A stretch of DNA of 64,000 nucleotides from Flavobacteriales bacterium (GTDB lineage Bacteria; Bacteroidota; Bacteroidia; Flavobacteriales_F; PHOS-HE28): contig JADJCS010000008.1 of NCBI GenBank assembly GCA_016703105.1, positions 186,001 to 250,000 of the forward strand, in the 5' to 3' direction. Below the pieces are notes generated by a model. The model made no database searches. It worked only from the letters and a program-made list of their open reading frames with translations, and had not been told where the DNA came from. Below are positions 36,800 through 44,541 of the stretch, piece after piece (the stretch's first letter is position 1; each line of letters begins with the position of its first letter). The position numbers and the translations under genes are program-made.

Positions 36800-37603
36800 T
36801 CACTCGCTTTTTGCTCGATCCCAGTAGGCGTCCATTTCCGACAGGCTCATCTGGCCCAACACTTTACCGTCCTTGCGGCTTTCGCGTTCCAAGAACTGGA
36901 AGCGTTGTATGAATTTGCGGTTCGTGCGCTCCAAGGCTTCGTCTGGATCGACCCCAAGGAAACGCGCGTAGTTGACGATACTGAACAGCACATCGCCCAA
37001 CTCTTCGGCCTGCTTGTTCGAACCCGCGTCCACCTCGTGCTTCAGTTCATCCAGCTCCTCGTGTACTTTCTCCCACACTTGTTCCCGGCGCTCCCAATCG
37101 AATCCAACCCCGCGCGCCTTGTCCTGGATCCGGATCGCCTTCACCAAAGAGGGTAATCCCCGTGGGACCCCTTCCAATACGCTGATGTTCGCAGCATCAC
37201 CGGATGCATGCCCCGCCTTCGCCTTTTCCTCCAGCTTGATCCGCTCCCAGTTCGCCTTCACCTCCTCATCGTCCTTCACCTGTACATCGCCATAGATGTG
37301 CGGATGGCGGTGGATCAGTTTCTCGCAAATACCGTCCAGTACCTCCGTGATGGTGAACGCGCCTTTCTCCTCTCCTATCCGGGCGTAGAAGACCATGTGC
37401 AGCAGCAGATCGCCGAGTTCCTTACGCACCTCGACGAGGTCGTTCTTCAGTATCGCGTCACCAAGTTCGTAGGTCTCTTCAATGGTGAGCGGCCGCAGTG
37501 TTTCCATGGTCTGCTTGCGGTCCCAAGGGCACTGCTCGCGCAACTCGTCCATGATCTTCAGCAAGCGGAGGAAGGCGGCAGCGCGCGGGTCCATCGAACT
37601 CAT
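36800..37603 (-). CDS. mazG: Nucleoside triphosphate pyrophosphohydrolase MazG
   Basis: This 267-residue protein has two MazG all-alpha NTPase domains. The first shows EETYELGDAI and RKELGDLLLHMVFYARI, the E-E-x-x-E/E-x-x-D magnesium motif; the second shows VHEELDELKHEV and QAEELGDVLFSIVNYARF. It hydrolyses NTPs to NMPs and pyrophosphate as a housecleaning enzyme and may tune (p)ppGpp levels. The ATG at 37603 (MSSMDPRAAAFLRLLKIMDELREQ) is chosen over a far upstream open frame that runs antisense to the next gene. Confidence 0.93.
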   Translation of the reverse strand: MSSMDPRAAAFLRLLKIMDELREQCPWDRKQTMETLRPLTIEETYELGDAILKNDLVEVRKELGDLLLHMVFYARIGEEKGAFTITEVLDGICEKLIHRHPHIYGDVQVKDDEEVKANWERIKLEEKAKAGHASGDAANISVLEGVPRGLPSLVKAIRIQDKARGVGFDWERREQVWEKVHEELDELKHEVDAGSNKQAEELGDVLFSIVNYARFLGVDPDEALERTNRKFIQRFQFLERESRKDGKVLGQMSLSEMDAYWDRAKSE

Positions 37604-37726
37604 TCTTCGAACGCCGAAGCATATGGGGCGAAGGCGTGGGGCAAAGGTGCGGCATCGAGCTGGACACCGGTTCGCGTTCCTGCGGCGCATGATGTTCCTT
37701 TGCAGTGCTAGAGCAATTCCAGAACA

Positions 37727-38374
37727 ATGGGCAAGAAGATCGGTATACTCGGCACCGGCATGGTGGGTCAGGTGCTGGCCAGCGGTTTCCTGAAGCATGG
37801 CCATAGCGTGATGATCGCCACGCGCAACCCCGATAAGGTGGCGGACTGGGTGGACAAGAACCCCGGCGGCAAAGTGGGGAGCCACAAGGAGGTTGGCGCT
37901 TGGGCGGAGATGATCGTATTGGCCAGCAAAGGAACCGGCGCCGAGGCGGCGATCCGCCTGTGCGATAGCGGGGACCTCGCAGGCAAAACCGTGATCGATG
38001 CCACTAACCCGATCGCCGATGCGCCTCCTACCAATGGAGTATTGCACTACTTCACCACCTTGGAGGAAAGCCTGATGGAGCAGCTACAACGGGCGAATCC
38101 GAAGGCCCACTTCGTGAAGGCGTTCAACAGCGTGGGCAATGCGTACATGGTGAACCCGGATTTCAACGGCGTGAAGCCCACGATGTTCATCTGCGGGAAC
38201 GATGCCGGGGCCAAGCAGGAGGTGGCCGTGATCCTCGACCAGTTCGGGTGGGAGGCCGAGGACATGGGAGGCGTGGAAGGCGCTCGGGCCATCGAGCCGC
38301 TGTGCATCCTCTGGTGCATACCCGGGTTCGCCAGGAACCAATGGAACCATGCCTTCAAGCTGCTGAAGAAGTAG
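37727..38374 (+). CDS. NADPH-dependent F420 reductase-like (NADP oxidoreductase) protein
   Basis: This 215-residue protein has a Rossmann GxGxxG motif (KIGILGTGMVGQVLASGFLKHGH) followed by MIATRNPDK, which specifies NADP binding. FVKAFNSVGNAYMVNPDF and LCILWCIPGF complete the F420-dependent NADP reductase-like pattern. F420 is not known to be made by most Bacteroidota, so the true partner is probably another electron carrier or a small substrate. Confidence 0.82.
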   Translation: MGKKIGILGTGMVGQVLASGFLKHGHSVMIATRNPDKVADWVDKNPGGKVGSHKEVGAWAEMIVLASKGTGAEAAIRLCDSGDLAGKTVIDATNPIADAPPTNGVLHYFTTLEESLMEQLQRANPKAHFVKAFNSVGNAYMVNPDFNGVKPTMFICGNDAGAKQEVAVILDQFGWEAEDMGGVEGARAIEPLCILWCIPGFARNQWNHAFKLLKK

Positions 38375-38435
38375 GGGGATCCCAGAGCACTGCCTTTCGG
38401 GCTGCGCGAGGCTTCACGCGATCGACCTTACGCAC

Positions 38436-38443
38436 TACATTCG
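38436..38443 (+). promoter_or_regulatory. -7-like element TACATTCG
   Basis: TACATTCG ends 5 bases before the ATG at 38448. It differs from TAnnTTTG at one base. The very short leader would make the transcript almost leaderless. Confidence 0.35.
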
Positions 38444-38447
38444 TTCT

Positions 38448-38735
38448 ATGGACGCGTCCGTGGTCTTCCTGGGCCGTAACGCAAGCATCATGGCTTTGGT
38501 GAAGCACCAGCTCACCAGGGTCGGCCATTTCGCCGAGGGGTTCACGTGCGACGAGGAATTGATGCTCCGCTTGGAGCGCGGCAAGGTGACTTTACTCATC
38601 CTCGGTCCCGGTGTGGAAGACGGTCCGAGGAACAAGTTCCGGACCTATTGTGCGGAAAGGGATATTCCACTTCTGGAACACTCCGGTGGCCCGGATCAAT
38701 TGCTGGAGAACGTGCGCGTAGCGCTCGGCCAGTGA
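38448..38735 (+). CDS. Small receiver-like protein without phosphorylation site
   Basis: This 95-residue protein has the strand-helix order of half to three-quarters of a response-regulator receiver domain (ASVVFLGRNASIMALVKHQLTRVGH, KVTLLILGPGVEDGPRN, DIPLLEHSGGP). The expected acidic pocket and phospho-acceptor Asp are missing: the position is occupied by LGPG. It may be a degenerate receiver with a signalling or structural role. Not recognised as a named family. Confidence 0.55.
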   Translation: MDASVVFLGRNASIMALVKHQLTRVGHFAEGFTCDEELMLRLERGKVTLLILGPGVEDGPRNKFRTYCAERDIPLLEHSGGPDQLLENVRVALGQ

Positions 38736-38796
38736 TCCGTTCGCGCCCCATTCCATAGCTCGCGGATCAACGCACGCAGGGACCACCTGAAAGCAG

Positions 38797-38822
38797 CAGC
38801 CCCCCGACAAGTCGGGGGGCTG
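38797..38822. terminator. Bidirectional hairpin terminator
   Basis: AGCCCCCCGAC (38798-38808) pairs with GTCGGGGGGCT (38811-38821) around an AA loop, with C-G closing outside. It sits between the convergent gene ending at 38735 and rpsA ending at 38845. Confidence 0.8.
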
Positions 38823-38844
38823 TGCATGAACACGCTATCAGGAA

Positions 38845-40740
38845 TTACTCGGCCTCCTCGGCTTCGTCCTTCTCTTCTTTCGCCGCTTTGTCGGCCTTCT
38901 TGCCCTTGGTGGCGCGCTCCTTGGTCTCCATCGCGCTCTTCAGATCGCTGAGTACGCTCAGGTCGCCCAGGGTGCTCTTCTCCACCTTCTCGTTCACGCT
39001 CTTCACGCTCGCGCTCTGACCATCGGTAGCGGCCGGCTTGCGCGTGGTGCGTGCCGCACGGGCGCCAGCTGCTGGCGTCTCGTCGGCGTCATCACCCTCT
39101 TCGAAGGTGCGGGTGTGGCTCAGGGTGATGCGACGCGCCTCCCCATTGAACTCGAGCACTTTGAACGGGAGCTTCTCCTCCATCGCCGCCTTGCTGCCGT
39201 CCGCCTTCTTCAGGTGCTTCGTGGCCACGGTGCCTTCCACGCCATAGGCCAAGGACACGATGAAGTTGTTGCCGTTGCGGCCAGTGATTGTGCCTTCGTG
39301 CACGCTGCCTTCGGTGAAGGTGTCCGCGAACACTTCCCAAGGGTTCTGCTCCACTTGCTTGTGGCCCAGGCTCAAGCGGCGGTTGTCCTTGTCAACTTCC
39401 AACACCTGTACCTCTACTTCATCACCCACGTTGCAGAACTCGCTGGGGTGCTTGATGCGTTTGGTCCAACTGAGGTCGCTGATGTGGATCAGGCCATCGA
39501 CGCCCTCCTCCAGTTCGGCGAAGATGCCGAAGTGGGTGAAGTTGCGCACTTTGGCCGTGTGGCGTGAGTTCACCGGGTATTTGAACTCGATGTCCGCCCA
39601 TGGATCGGCAGCGAGCTGCTTCATGCCCAGGCTCATCTTGCGCTCTTCGCGATCGATGTTCAGGATCACGCACTCGATCTCCTGCCCTTCCTTCAGGAAG
39701 TCCTTCGGGCTGCGCAGGTGCTGGCTCCAGCTCATCTCGCTCACATGCAAGAGGCCTTCCACGCCCGCGCTCACTTCCACGAACGCGCCGTAGTCGGTGA
39801 TCACCATCACCTTGCCTTTCACTTTGTCGCCGGCGTTCAGGTCGGCGCTCAAGGCATCCCAAGGATGTGCGCTGAGCTGCTTGAGACCGAGCGCGATGCG
39901 GCGCTTCTCGTCGTCGAAGTCCAGGATAACGACGTTGATCTTGGCATCGAGCTGCACCACCTCTTCGGGGTGGCTTACGCGGCCCCAGCTCAGATCGGTG
40001 ATGTGGATCAGACCGTCCACACCGCCCAGATCCACGAACACGCCGTAGCTGGTGATGTTCTTGACGGTTCCTTCCAACACCTGGCCTTTCTCCAGTCCAC
40101 CGATGATCTGCTTCTTCTGGGCTTCCAGTTCGGCTTCGATCAGCGCCTTGTGTGAGACCACCATGTTCTTGAACTCCTGGTTGATCTTCACCACTTTGAA
40201 CTCCATGTTCTTGCCCACGTACTGATCGTAGTCGCGGATGGGCTTCACATCGATCTGGCTGCCGGGCAGGAACGCTTCGATGCCGAAGACGTCCACGATC
40301 AGGCCGCCCTTGGTGCGGCACTTCACGAAGCCCGTGATGATCTCGTCGGTGGTCATGGCATGGTTCACCTTGCCCCATGCGTTATGCACGCGCGCCGTCT
40401 TGTGGCTCACGAGCATCTGGCCGCTCTTGTCCTCCTGCTTCTCGATGTACAGTTCCACCTGGTCACCCAACTTCAGATCGGGCTTGTAGCGGAACTCGCT
40501 CAGTGGCACCACGCCTTCGGACTTGTAGCCGATGTTGATGACGACCTCCTTCTTGTTCATGCCCACCACGGTGCCCATCAACACTTCCTTCTCGGAAATG
40601 CTGCTCAGGGTGTCCTCGTAGGCTTTCTCCATCGACTCCCGTTCGTTCGCGGGGATGGACCTCTTGTCATCTTCCAATCCGGCCCAATCGAAATCGGCGG
40701 GCGGTTCGGCGAAGGTGACCTTGCTATTCTCTGCTGACAT
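38845..40740 (-). CDS. rpsA: 30S ribosomal protein S1
   Basis: This 631-residue protein has six S1 RNA-binding domains, visible as repeats of the type G-V-F-V-D-L-G-G-V-D-G-L-I-H and RISLGHKQ (for example SYGVFVDLGGVDGLIHITDLSW and FGIFAELEEGVDGLIHISDLSW). It binds mRNA leaders on the small ribosomal subunit. The C-terminus adds a Lys/Glu/Ala-rich tail of about 80 residues (KGKKADKAAKEEKDEAEEAE). S1 is important here because starts in this window lack clear Shine-Dalgarno sequences. Confidence 0.96.
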   Translation of the reverse strand: MSAENSKVTFAEPPADFDWAGLEDDKRSIPANERESMEKAYEDTLSSISEKEVLMGTVVGMNKKEVVINIGYKSEGVVPLSEFRYKPDLKLGDQVELYIEKQEDKSGQMLVSHKTARVHNAWGKVNHAMTTDEIITGFVKCRTKGGLIVDVFGIEAFLPGSQIDVKPIRDYDQYVGKNMEFKVVKINQEFKNMVVSHKALIEAELEAQKKQIIGGLEKGQVLEGTVKNITSYGVFVDLGGVDGLIHITDLSWGRVSHPEEVVQLDAKINVVILDFDDEKRRIALGLKQLSAHPWDALSADLNAGDKVKGKVMVITDYGAFVEVSAGVEGLLHVSEMSWSQHLRSPKDFLKEGQEIECVILNIDREERKMSLGMKQLAADPWADIEFKYPVNSRHTAKVRNFTHFGIFAELEEGVDGLIHISDLSWTKRIKHPSEFCNVGDEVEVQVLEVDKDNRRLSLGHKQVEQNPWEVFADTFTEGSVHEGTITGRNGNNFIVSLAYGVEGTVATKHLKKADGSKAAMEEKLPFKVLEFNGEARRITLSHTRTFEEGDDADETPAAGARAARTTRKPAATDGQSASVKSVNEKVEKSTLGDLSVLSDLKSAMETKERATKGKKADKAAKEEKDEAEEAE

Positions 40741-41035
40741 GTACTGACTTACTTGTATCCCGGACCGAGGACGCTGTCCGGAAGGGTTGGTGTGTTGGCC
40801 TGCTGCGTCACGGCGGGCTTCCCGAAATGGGGCCGCGAAAGTAAGAAAAGGATCTGAAAGTCAGCCCATTGGTCGACCGGGGCAGCAGGCGGCACCGTAT
40901 GGGGTTCCTTCGGCCAACTCTTGAGGTTTGGAAACCACGCGCCGTCGCCGGAGCGCTTTGGCGGCGTGCGACCTCCTTCTGCACCCGGGCGGAGCGATCC
41001 GCCCTTAGGAGGGGAATTGGGCCATTGGCACGGGC
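40741..41035. other. Divergent intergenic region between rpsA and ispH
   Basis: About 320 bases lie between the two start codons. Apart from a TACTTTCG element for rpsA (40836-40843, minus) and the ispH promoter next to 41036, I see no gene, repeat or RNA in it. The long leader of rpsA (about 90 bases) could hold an autoregulatory S1 site, but no structure is obvious. Confidence 0.5.
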
Positions 41036-41043
41036 TACCTTTG
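41036..41043 (+). promoter_or_regulatory. -7 promoter element TACCTTTG of ispH
   Basis: TACCTTTG matches TAnnTTTG exactly, 16 bases before the ispH ATG, with a TTG about 16 bases upstream as -33 element (AATTGGGCC). This is the typical vegetative promoter of Bacteroidota. Confidence 0.6.
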
Positions 41044-41059
41044 CTCCCCACCCGGATCG

Positions 41060-42299
41060 ATGCGTTCCTTCTCCATTCCCCCGCACTACCGCAGTAATCT
41101 GATCGGCCGGCTGAAGGCCTTCCGGAAGGTGCAGGACCCGAAGAAAAAGGACCTGACACCCACCCTTCTTGACTTGGGCCCGGTGCGCTTCATCCTGGCC
41201 CGGCACTTCGGCTTCTGCTATGGGGTGGAGAACGCCATCGAGATCAGCTATAAAGCCCTGGAGGAGAACCCGGGCAAACGGATCTTCCTGCTCAGCCAGA
41301 TGATCCACAACCCGGCCGTGAACGACGACCTCACCGCCCGGGGCATGCGTTTCATCCAGGACACGCAAGGTCGCATGCAGATGGATTGGAGCGAGCTGAG
41401 CGCCCATGACGTGGTGATCATCCCCGCTTTCGGCACCACCCTGGAAACCGAGGCCCGGCTGAAAGCCATCGGCATCGACCCACTGAAGTACAACACCACC
41501 TGCCCCTTCGTGGAGAAGGTGTGGAAGCGCAGCGATCAACTGGGCGACAAGCAGTACACCGTGATCATCCACGGCAAGGCGAAGCACGAGGAGACCCGCG
41601 CCACCTTTAGCCATACCGTGCAGAAGGCGCCTGCGATGGTGCTGCGCGACATGGCCGAGGCGGAAATGCTCGGGCGCATCATCTTGGGCGAAGAACCCAT
41701 CGAACGTTTCGCGGAGGTCTTCGGTGAGCGCGCCAGCAAGGGACTTCGATCCCGCGCGCGACCTGGGCCGCATCGGCGTGGTGAACCAGACCACCATGCT
41801 GGCCAGCGAGACCCAGGCCATCGCCGATCACTTGAAGCAGGTGATCATCAAGAAATACGGGGACCAGGCACTCGGCCAGCATTTCGCCGATACGCGCGAT
41901 ACGCTCTGCTACGCCACCAACGACAACCAGGACGCCACCCACGAATTGCTGAAGATGGATGCCGATCTCGCCCTGGTGGTAGGCGGCTACAACAGCAGCA
42001 ATACCAGCCACCTCGTGGAACTGCTGGCCGGGCGCTTCCCGACCTACTTCATCAAAGGCGATGAGGAAGTGCTGAGCGCCGATACCATTCAACACTTCAA
42101 CTACCCCGAGCAACGGCTGGAAACCACGAATGGCTGGCTACCCGCGAAGCGCCCCGTGACCATCATCCTGACCAGCGGCGCCAGTTGCCCGGATACTTTG
42201 CTGGACCGTGTGATGTTGAAGGTGCTATCCTTTGTGGAGAATGCAACAGATCCCGAAGAAGCCGTTGAAGTGCTCGTCTCAGCAATTCCAGGTGCTTAG
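41060..42299 (+). CDS. ispH: 4-hydroxy-3-methylbut-2-enyl diphosphate reductase, frameshifted
   Basis: This is the last enzyme of the MEP isoprenoid pathway, a 4Fe-4S protein. With one G removed it has 412 residues, the long plant/cyanobacterial-type form. Conserved Cys residues lie in HFGFCYGVENAIE, NTTCPFVEKVW and TSGASCPDTLLD; DTLCYATNDNQDA belongs to the same subgroup. The frame breaks in GGG at 41740-41742: the upstream frame reads GERASKG then nonsense, while deleting one G continues KDFDPARDLGRIGVVNQTTMLASE. Because the gene is normally essential, a consensus error is likely. Confidence 0.92.
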
Positions 42300-42313
42300 T
42301 TGCCCTCATACGT

Positions 42314-42937
42314 ATGGACTACCAAGTGATCCTCCAATTCAGAGGAGACTCGATGAGCGACTACGATACTATGGTCTCGCTGGAGAATGAACTTGCCGAA
42401 CACCTTGGCGATAACGCCGACGTTGATGGTCATGATTCCGGGTCTGGGGAAACGAACGTTTTCATACAAACGTCGGACCTAGAGAACACTCTGAAAACGG
42501 CAAAGGCCGTACTAGAAAGTTCACACCTTCTTGATCGCGTTACCGTCGCTTACAGGAGACTGCACGACGAGATATACACTGTTGACTGGCCCGATGGATT
42601 CGAGGGCATTTTCATCAAGAAGTCGAGGGCCCCGCCAGAGGCCCTGGGAACGATCCTCACGCCCGCCCGCCGCCTTCACCACCACACCCAGGGCGACGAA
42701 CGCGGTGCAAAGTCCCCGCAGGGTCACTCGCAGAGGACCCTGCGGAACGATCCTCACGCCTCCGTCACCACCCCGATCGCCTTCACCACCACTCCCATGG
42801 CGATATCGAACTGCTCGGTGCTGGTGAGGTCGCTGTTGTCGATCTCGAAGGCATCGGCGGCCTTGATGAGCGGATCGGCGGCGCGGTTGGTATCGTCGTC
42901 GTCGCGGCGCTCGATGTTCTCCAGCACGCTGGCGTAG
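42314..42937 (+). CDS. Small protein of unknown function, tail overwritten by a cmk-like repeat
   Basis: The first 105 residues look genuine: MDYQVILQFRGDSMSDYDTM, ENELAEHLGDNADVDGHDSGSGETNVFI, TVAYRRLHDEIYTVDWPDGFEGIF. I know of similar uncharacterised proteins of about 105 residues that end near this point. Here the frame runs on for 100 more residues through a duplicated piece of the cmk gene end and then antisense into cmk. The genuine part uses A/T-richer codons than its neighbours, which hints at recent acquisition. The natural stop has probably been lost through the duplication. Confidence 0.6.
   Translation: MDYQVILQFRGDSMSDYDTMVSLENELAEHLGDNADVDGHDSGSGETNVFIQTSDLENTLKTAKAVLESSHLLDRVTVAYRRLHDEIYTVDWPDGFEGIFIKKSRAPPEALGTILTPARRLHHHTQGDERGAKSPQGHSQRTLRNDPHASVTTPIAFTTTPMAISNCSVLVRSLLSISKASAALMSGSAARLVSSSSRRSMFSSTLA
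42636..42700 (+). repeat. Copy A: degenerate duplicate of the cmk 3' end
   Basis: This stretch aligns to copy B (42731-42810) with a few single-base gaps and one gap of about 13 bases. Shared blocks include GGAACGATCCTCACGCC and CGCCTTCACCACCAC. Read on the minus strand it gives ALGVVVKAAGG, close to the AMGVVVKAIGV of the true cmk tail. Confidence 0.8.
42731..42810 (+). repeat. Copy B: cmk 3' end, partner of copy A
   Basis: This copy holds the last 19 codons of cmk (minus strand) plus about 23 bases beyond its stop. It is spaced about 95 bases from copy A, start to start. Confidence 0.8.
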
Positions 42938-43455
42938 TCCACTTCCACACCCCGGCCTTTCAATTCCTGGTAGCGGCGTTGGGCCCGTATCTCGGGACGC
43001 GCGGTCATGTACAGTTTCACTTCGGCATCAGGGAACACCACCGTGCCGATGTCGCGGCCGTCCATGACCACACCCTTGGGCGTACCCATGGCGCGTTGGA
43101 GTTCCACCAACTTGGCGCGCACTTCTGGAACGGGGCTAACGAGCGTCACGTGGCGGCTCACTTCCATGCCGCGGATGCGGTGCTCCACGTTGTGGCCATC
43201 CAGCCAGGTCTCGCTGCGCTGGGTGGCATCGTCGTGCCGGAAGCCGATGTGGATCCGGTCCAAAACACGGAGCAGGTTCGGCTTGTCCAGCTTGCCGTCG
43301 ATCACCAGACCGTTCTCGATCACGTAGAGCGCAATGGCCCGGTACATGGCCCCGCTATCGATGTAGGTGTAGTGAAGGTGGTGCGCCAGTTGCTTGGCCA
43401 GGGTGCTCTTGCCGCAACTGCTGAAGCCGTCGATCGCGATGTTGATGCGCTTCAC
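42754..43455 (-). CDS. cmk: Cytidylate kinase
   Basis: This 233-residue (d)CMP kinase uses ATP to make (d)CDP. The P-loop is DGFSSCGKSTLAKQL, followed by YIDSGAMYRAIALY, the CMP-binding insert ending GRDIGTVVFPDAEVKLYMTA, and the LID with ARPEIRAQRRYQEL. The end FDIAMGVVVKAIGVVTEA has a nearby degenerate copy at 42636-42700. It is followed on the same strand, 33 bases upstream, by porQ. Confidence 0.95.
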   Translation of the reverse strand: MKRINIAIDGFSSCGKSTLAKQLAHHLHYTYIDSGAMYRAIALYVIENGLVIDGKLDKPNLLRVLDRIHIGFRHDDATQRSETWLDGHNVEHRIRGMEVSRHVTLVSPVPEVRAKLVELQRAMGTPKGVVMDGRDIGTVVFPDAEVKLYMTARPEIRAQRRYQELKGRGVEVDYASVLENIERRDDDDTNRAADPLIKAADAFEIDNSDLTSTEQFDIAMGVVVKAIGVVTEA

Positions 43456-43488
43456 GCCGGCAAGGTAGGCAGGGCCTTGCGGCCACCT

Positions 43489-44535
43489 TCAGCCCTCTGG
43501 GACGATCGGCACTTCCTCCGCCTTCTTCGCGCGTTTCGCTTTGCGCGGCTTTTCCTGCCCGGGCGGCGGTCGGCGGAAATCGTTGAAGCGCGTGGCCAGG
43601 GTAATGGTATTGCTGATACCCGCCAGATGGTATTGGGCGAACCCATAGCTGATATGGAACTTGCTCACCCTCACCCCTGCGCCGAAACAGAGCCCGGAGA
43701 TCCCTCCCTTGGCGTCCACTTTCAACTCACGCCGGCGCCGGAAGTCGAACCCTGCCCGCACATGGAAATAGCGGCCCAGCAGGATCTCCACGTTCGGCAC
43801 CAAATGCAAGAGTGTCTTGGTACCGAAGGAGACCTTCTGCACCACTTCATCGCCGGTGGTGGGATCGATCGACACCTGCTGCACAGGATCATCGTAGGTG
43901 AGGTCCCATTGCTGTAGGTTCTCCAAGTTGATGCCCAAACGGAAGGGCGCATGCTTGAATTTGTAAGTGACCCCCAGTTGAACTTCGAACGGCAACTTCT
44001 CCTTGGCGTCCGTATAGGACGAACTCACAAAACCTATGTTCTTCACTAACGCCGCTACGGTTAGGCCCAACGACTTCTTCGCGTACACCGCGCCGAGATC
44101 GGCGGCCCAGCCCGTGGCATTGTAGGTGTCCAAGCTGGAGGTGATGAACTTCACGTTCGCTCCTACGCTGAACAAGCTGTCCAGCGCGCGCGACGCACCG
44201 ATCTGGAACACGTACTCACCCGCCCGGAAGGTGCCGATCTCCGCACCATCGCCCTCCGTCCTGGTGAAAGTGCCATAGTCTACGAACTGCACGGTGCCAC
44301 TGAAGGTGGTGCGGATGCTGTCGAAGTGGTGCGCGTAAGAGCCGAAGCCCATCTTCACCCCATCGAAGTAGGGCAAATAGCTCAGGGCCACCTGCTTGGT
44401 CATGGTGGAGTTAAGCAACGCTGGGTTGAAGATGCCCAGGTTCAGGTCATCGTCCATGAGCGCAATATGCGTCCCACCCAGTGCGGCCAGCCGCGCGGAG
44501 GAAGGGATTGTGGAAAGCCTTCCAAGGCCTGACAC
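43489..44535 (-). CDS. porQ: Type IX secretion system protein PorQ, N-terminus incomplete
   Basis: The protein matches PorQ, an outer-membrane barrel that works in cargo processing and attachment in the T9SS: SSARLAALGGTHIALMDDDLNLGIFNPALLN at the start, then GEYVFQIGASRALDSLFSVGANVKF, LPFEVQLGVTYKFKHAPFRLGINLENLQQWDL and RAGFDFRRRRELKVD. A signal peptide and the usual LGG...YxFLxL segment should come before SSAR but are not there; a GTG at 44535 is the only plausible start and leaves 6 bases to the divergent gene. Sequence is probably missing at this junction. A Lys/Arg-rich tail follows the barrel. Confidence 0.82.
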   Translation of the reverse strand: MSGLGRLSTIPSSARLAALGGTHIALMDDDLNLGIFNPALLNSTMTKQVALSYLPYFDGVKMGFGSYAHHFDSIRTTFSGTVQFVDYGTFTRTEGDGAEIGTFRAGEYVFQIGASRALDSLFSVGANVKFITSSLDTYNATGWAADLGAVYAKKSLGLTVAALVKNIGFVSSSYTDAKEKLPFEVQLGVTYKFKHAPFRLGINLENLQQWDLTYDDPVQQVSIDPTTGDEVVQKVSFGTKTLLHLVPNVEILLGRYFHVRAGFDFRRRRELKVDAKGGISGLCFGAGVRVSKFHISYGFAQYHLAGISNTITLATRFNDFRRPPPGQEKPRKAKRAKKAEEVPIVPEG

Positions 44536-44541
44536 AATGCG

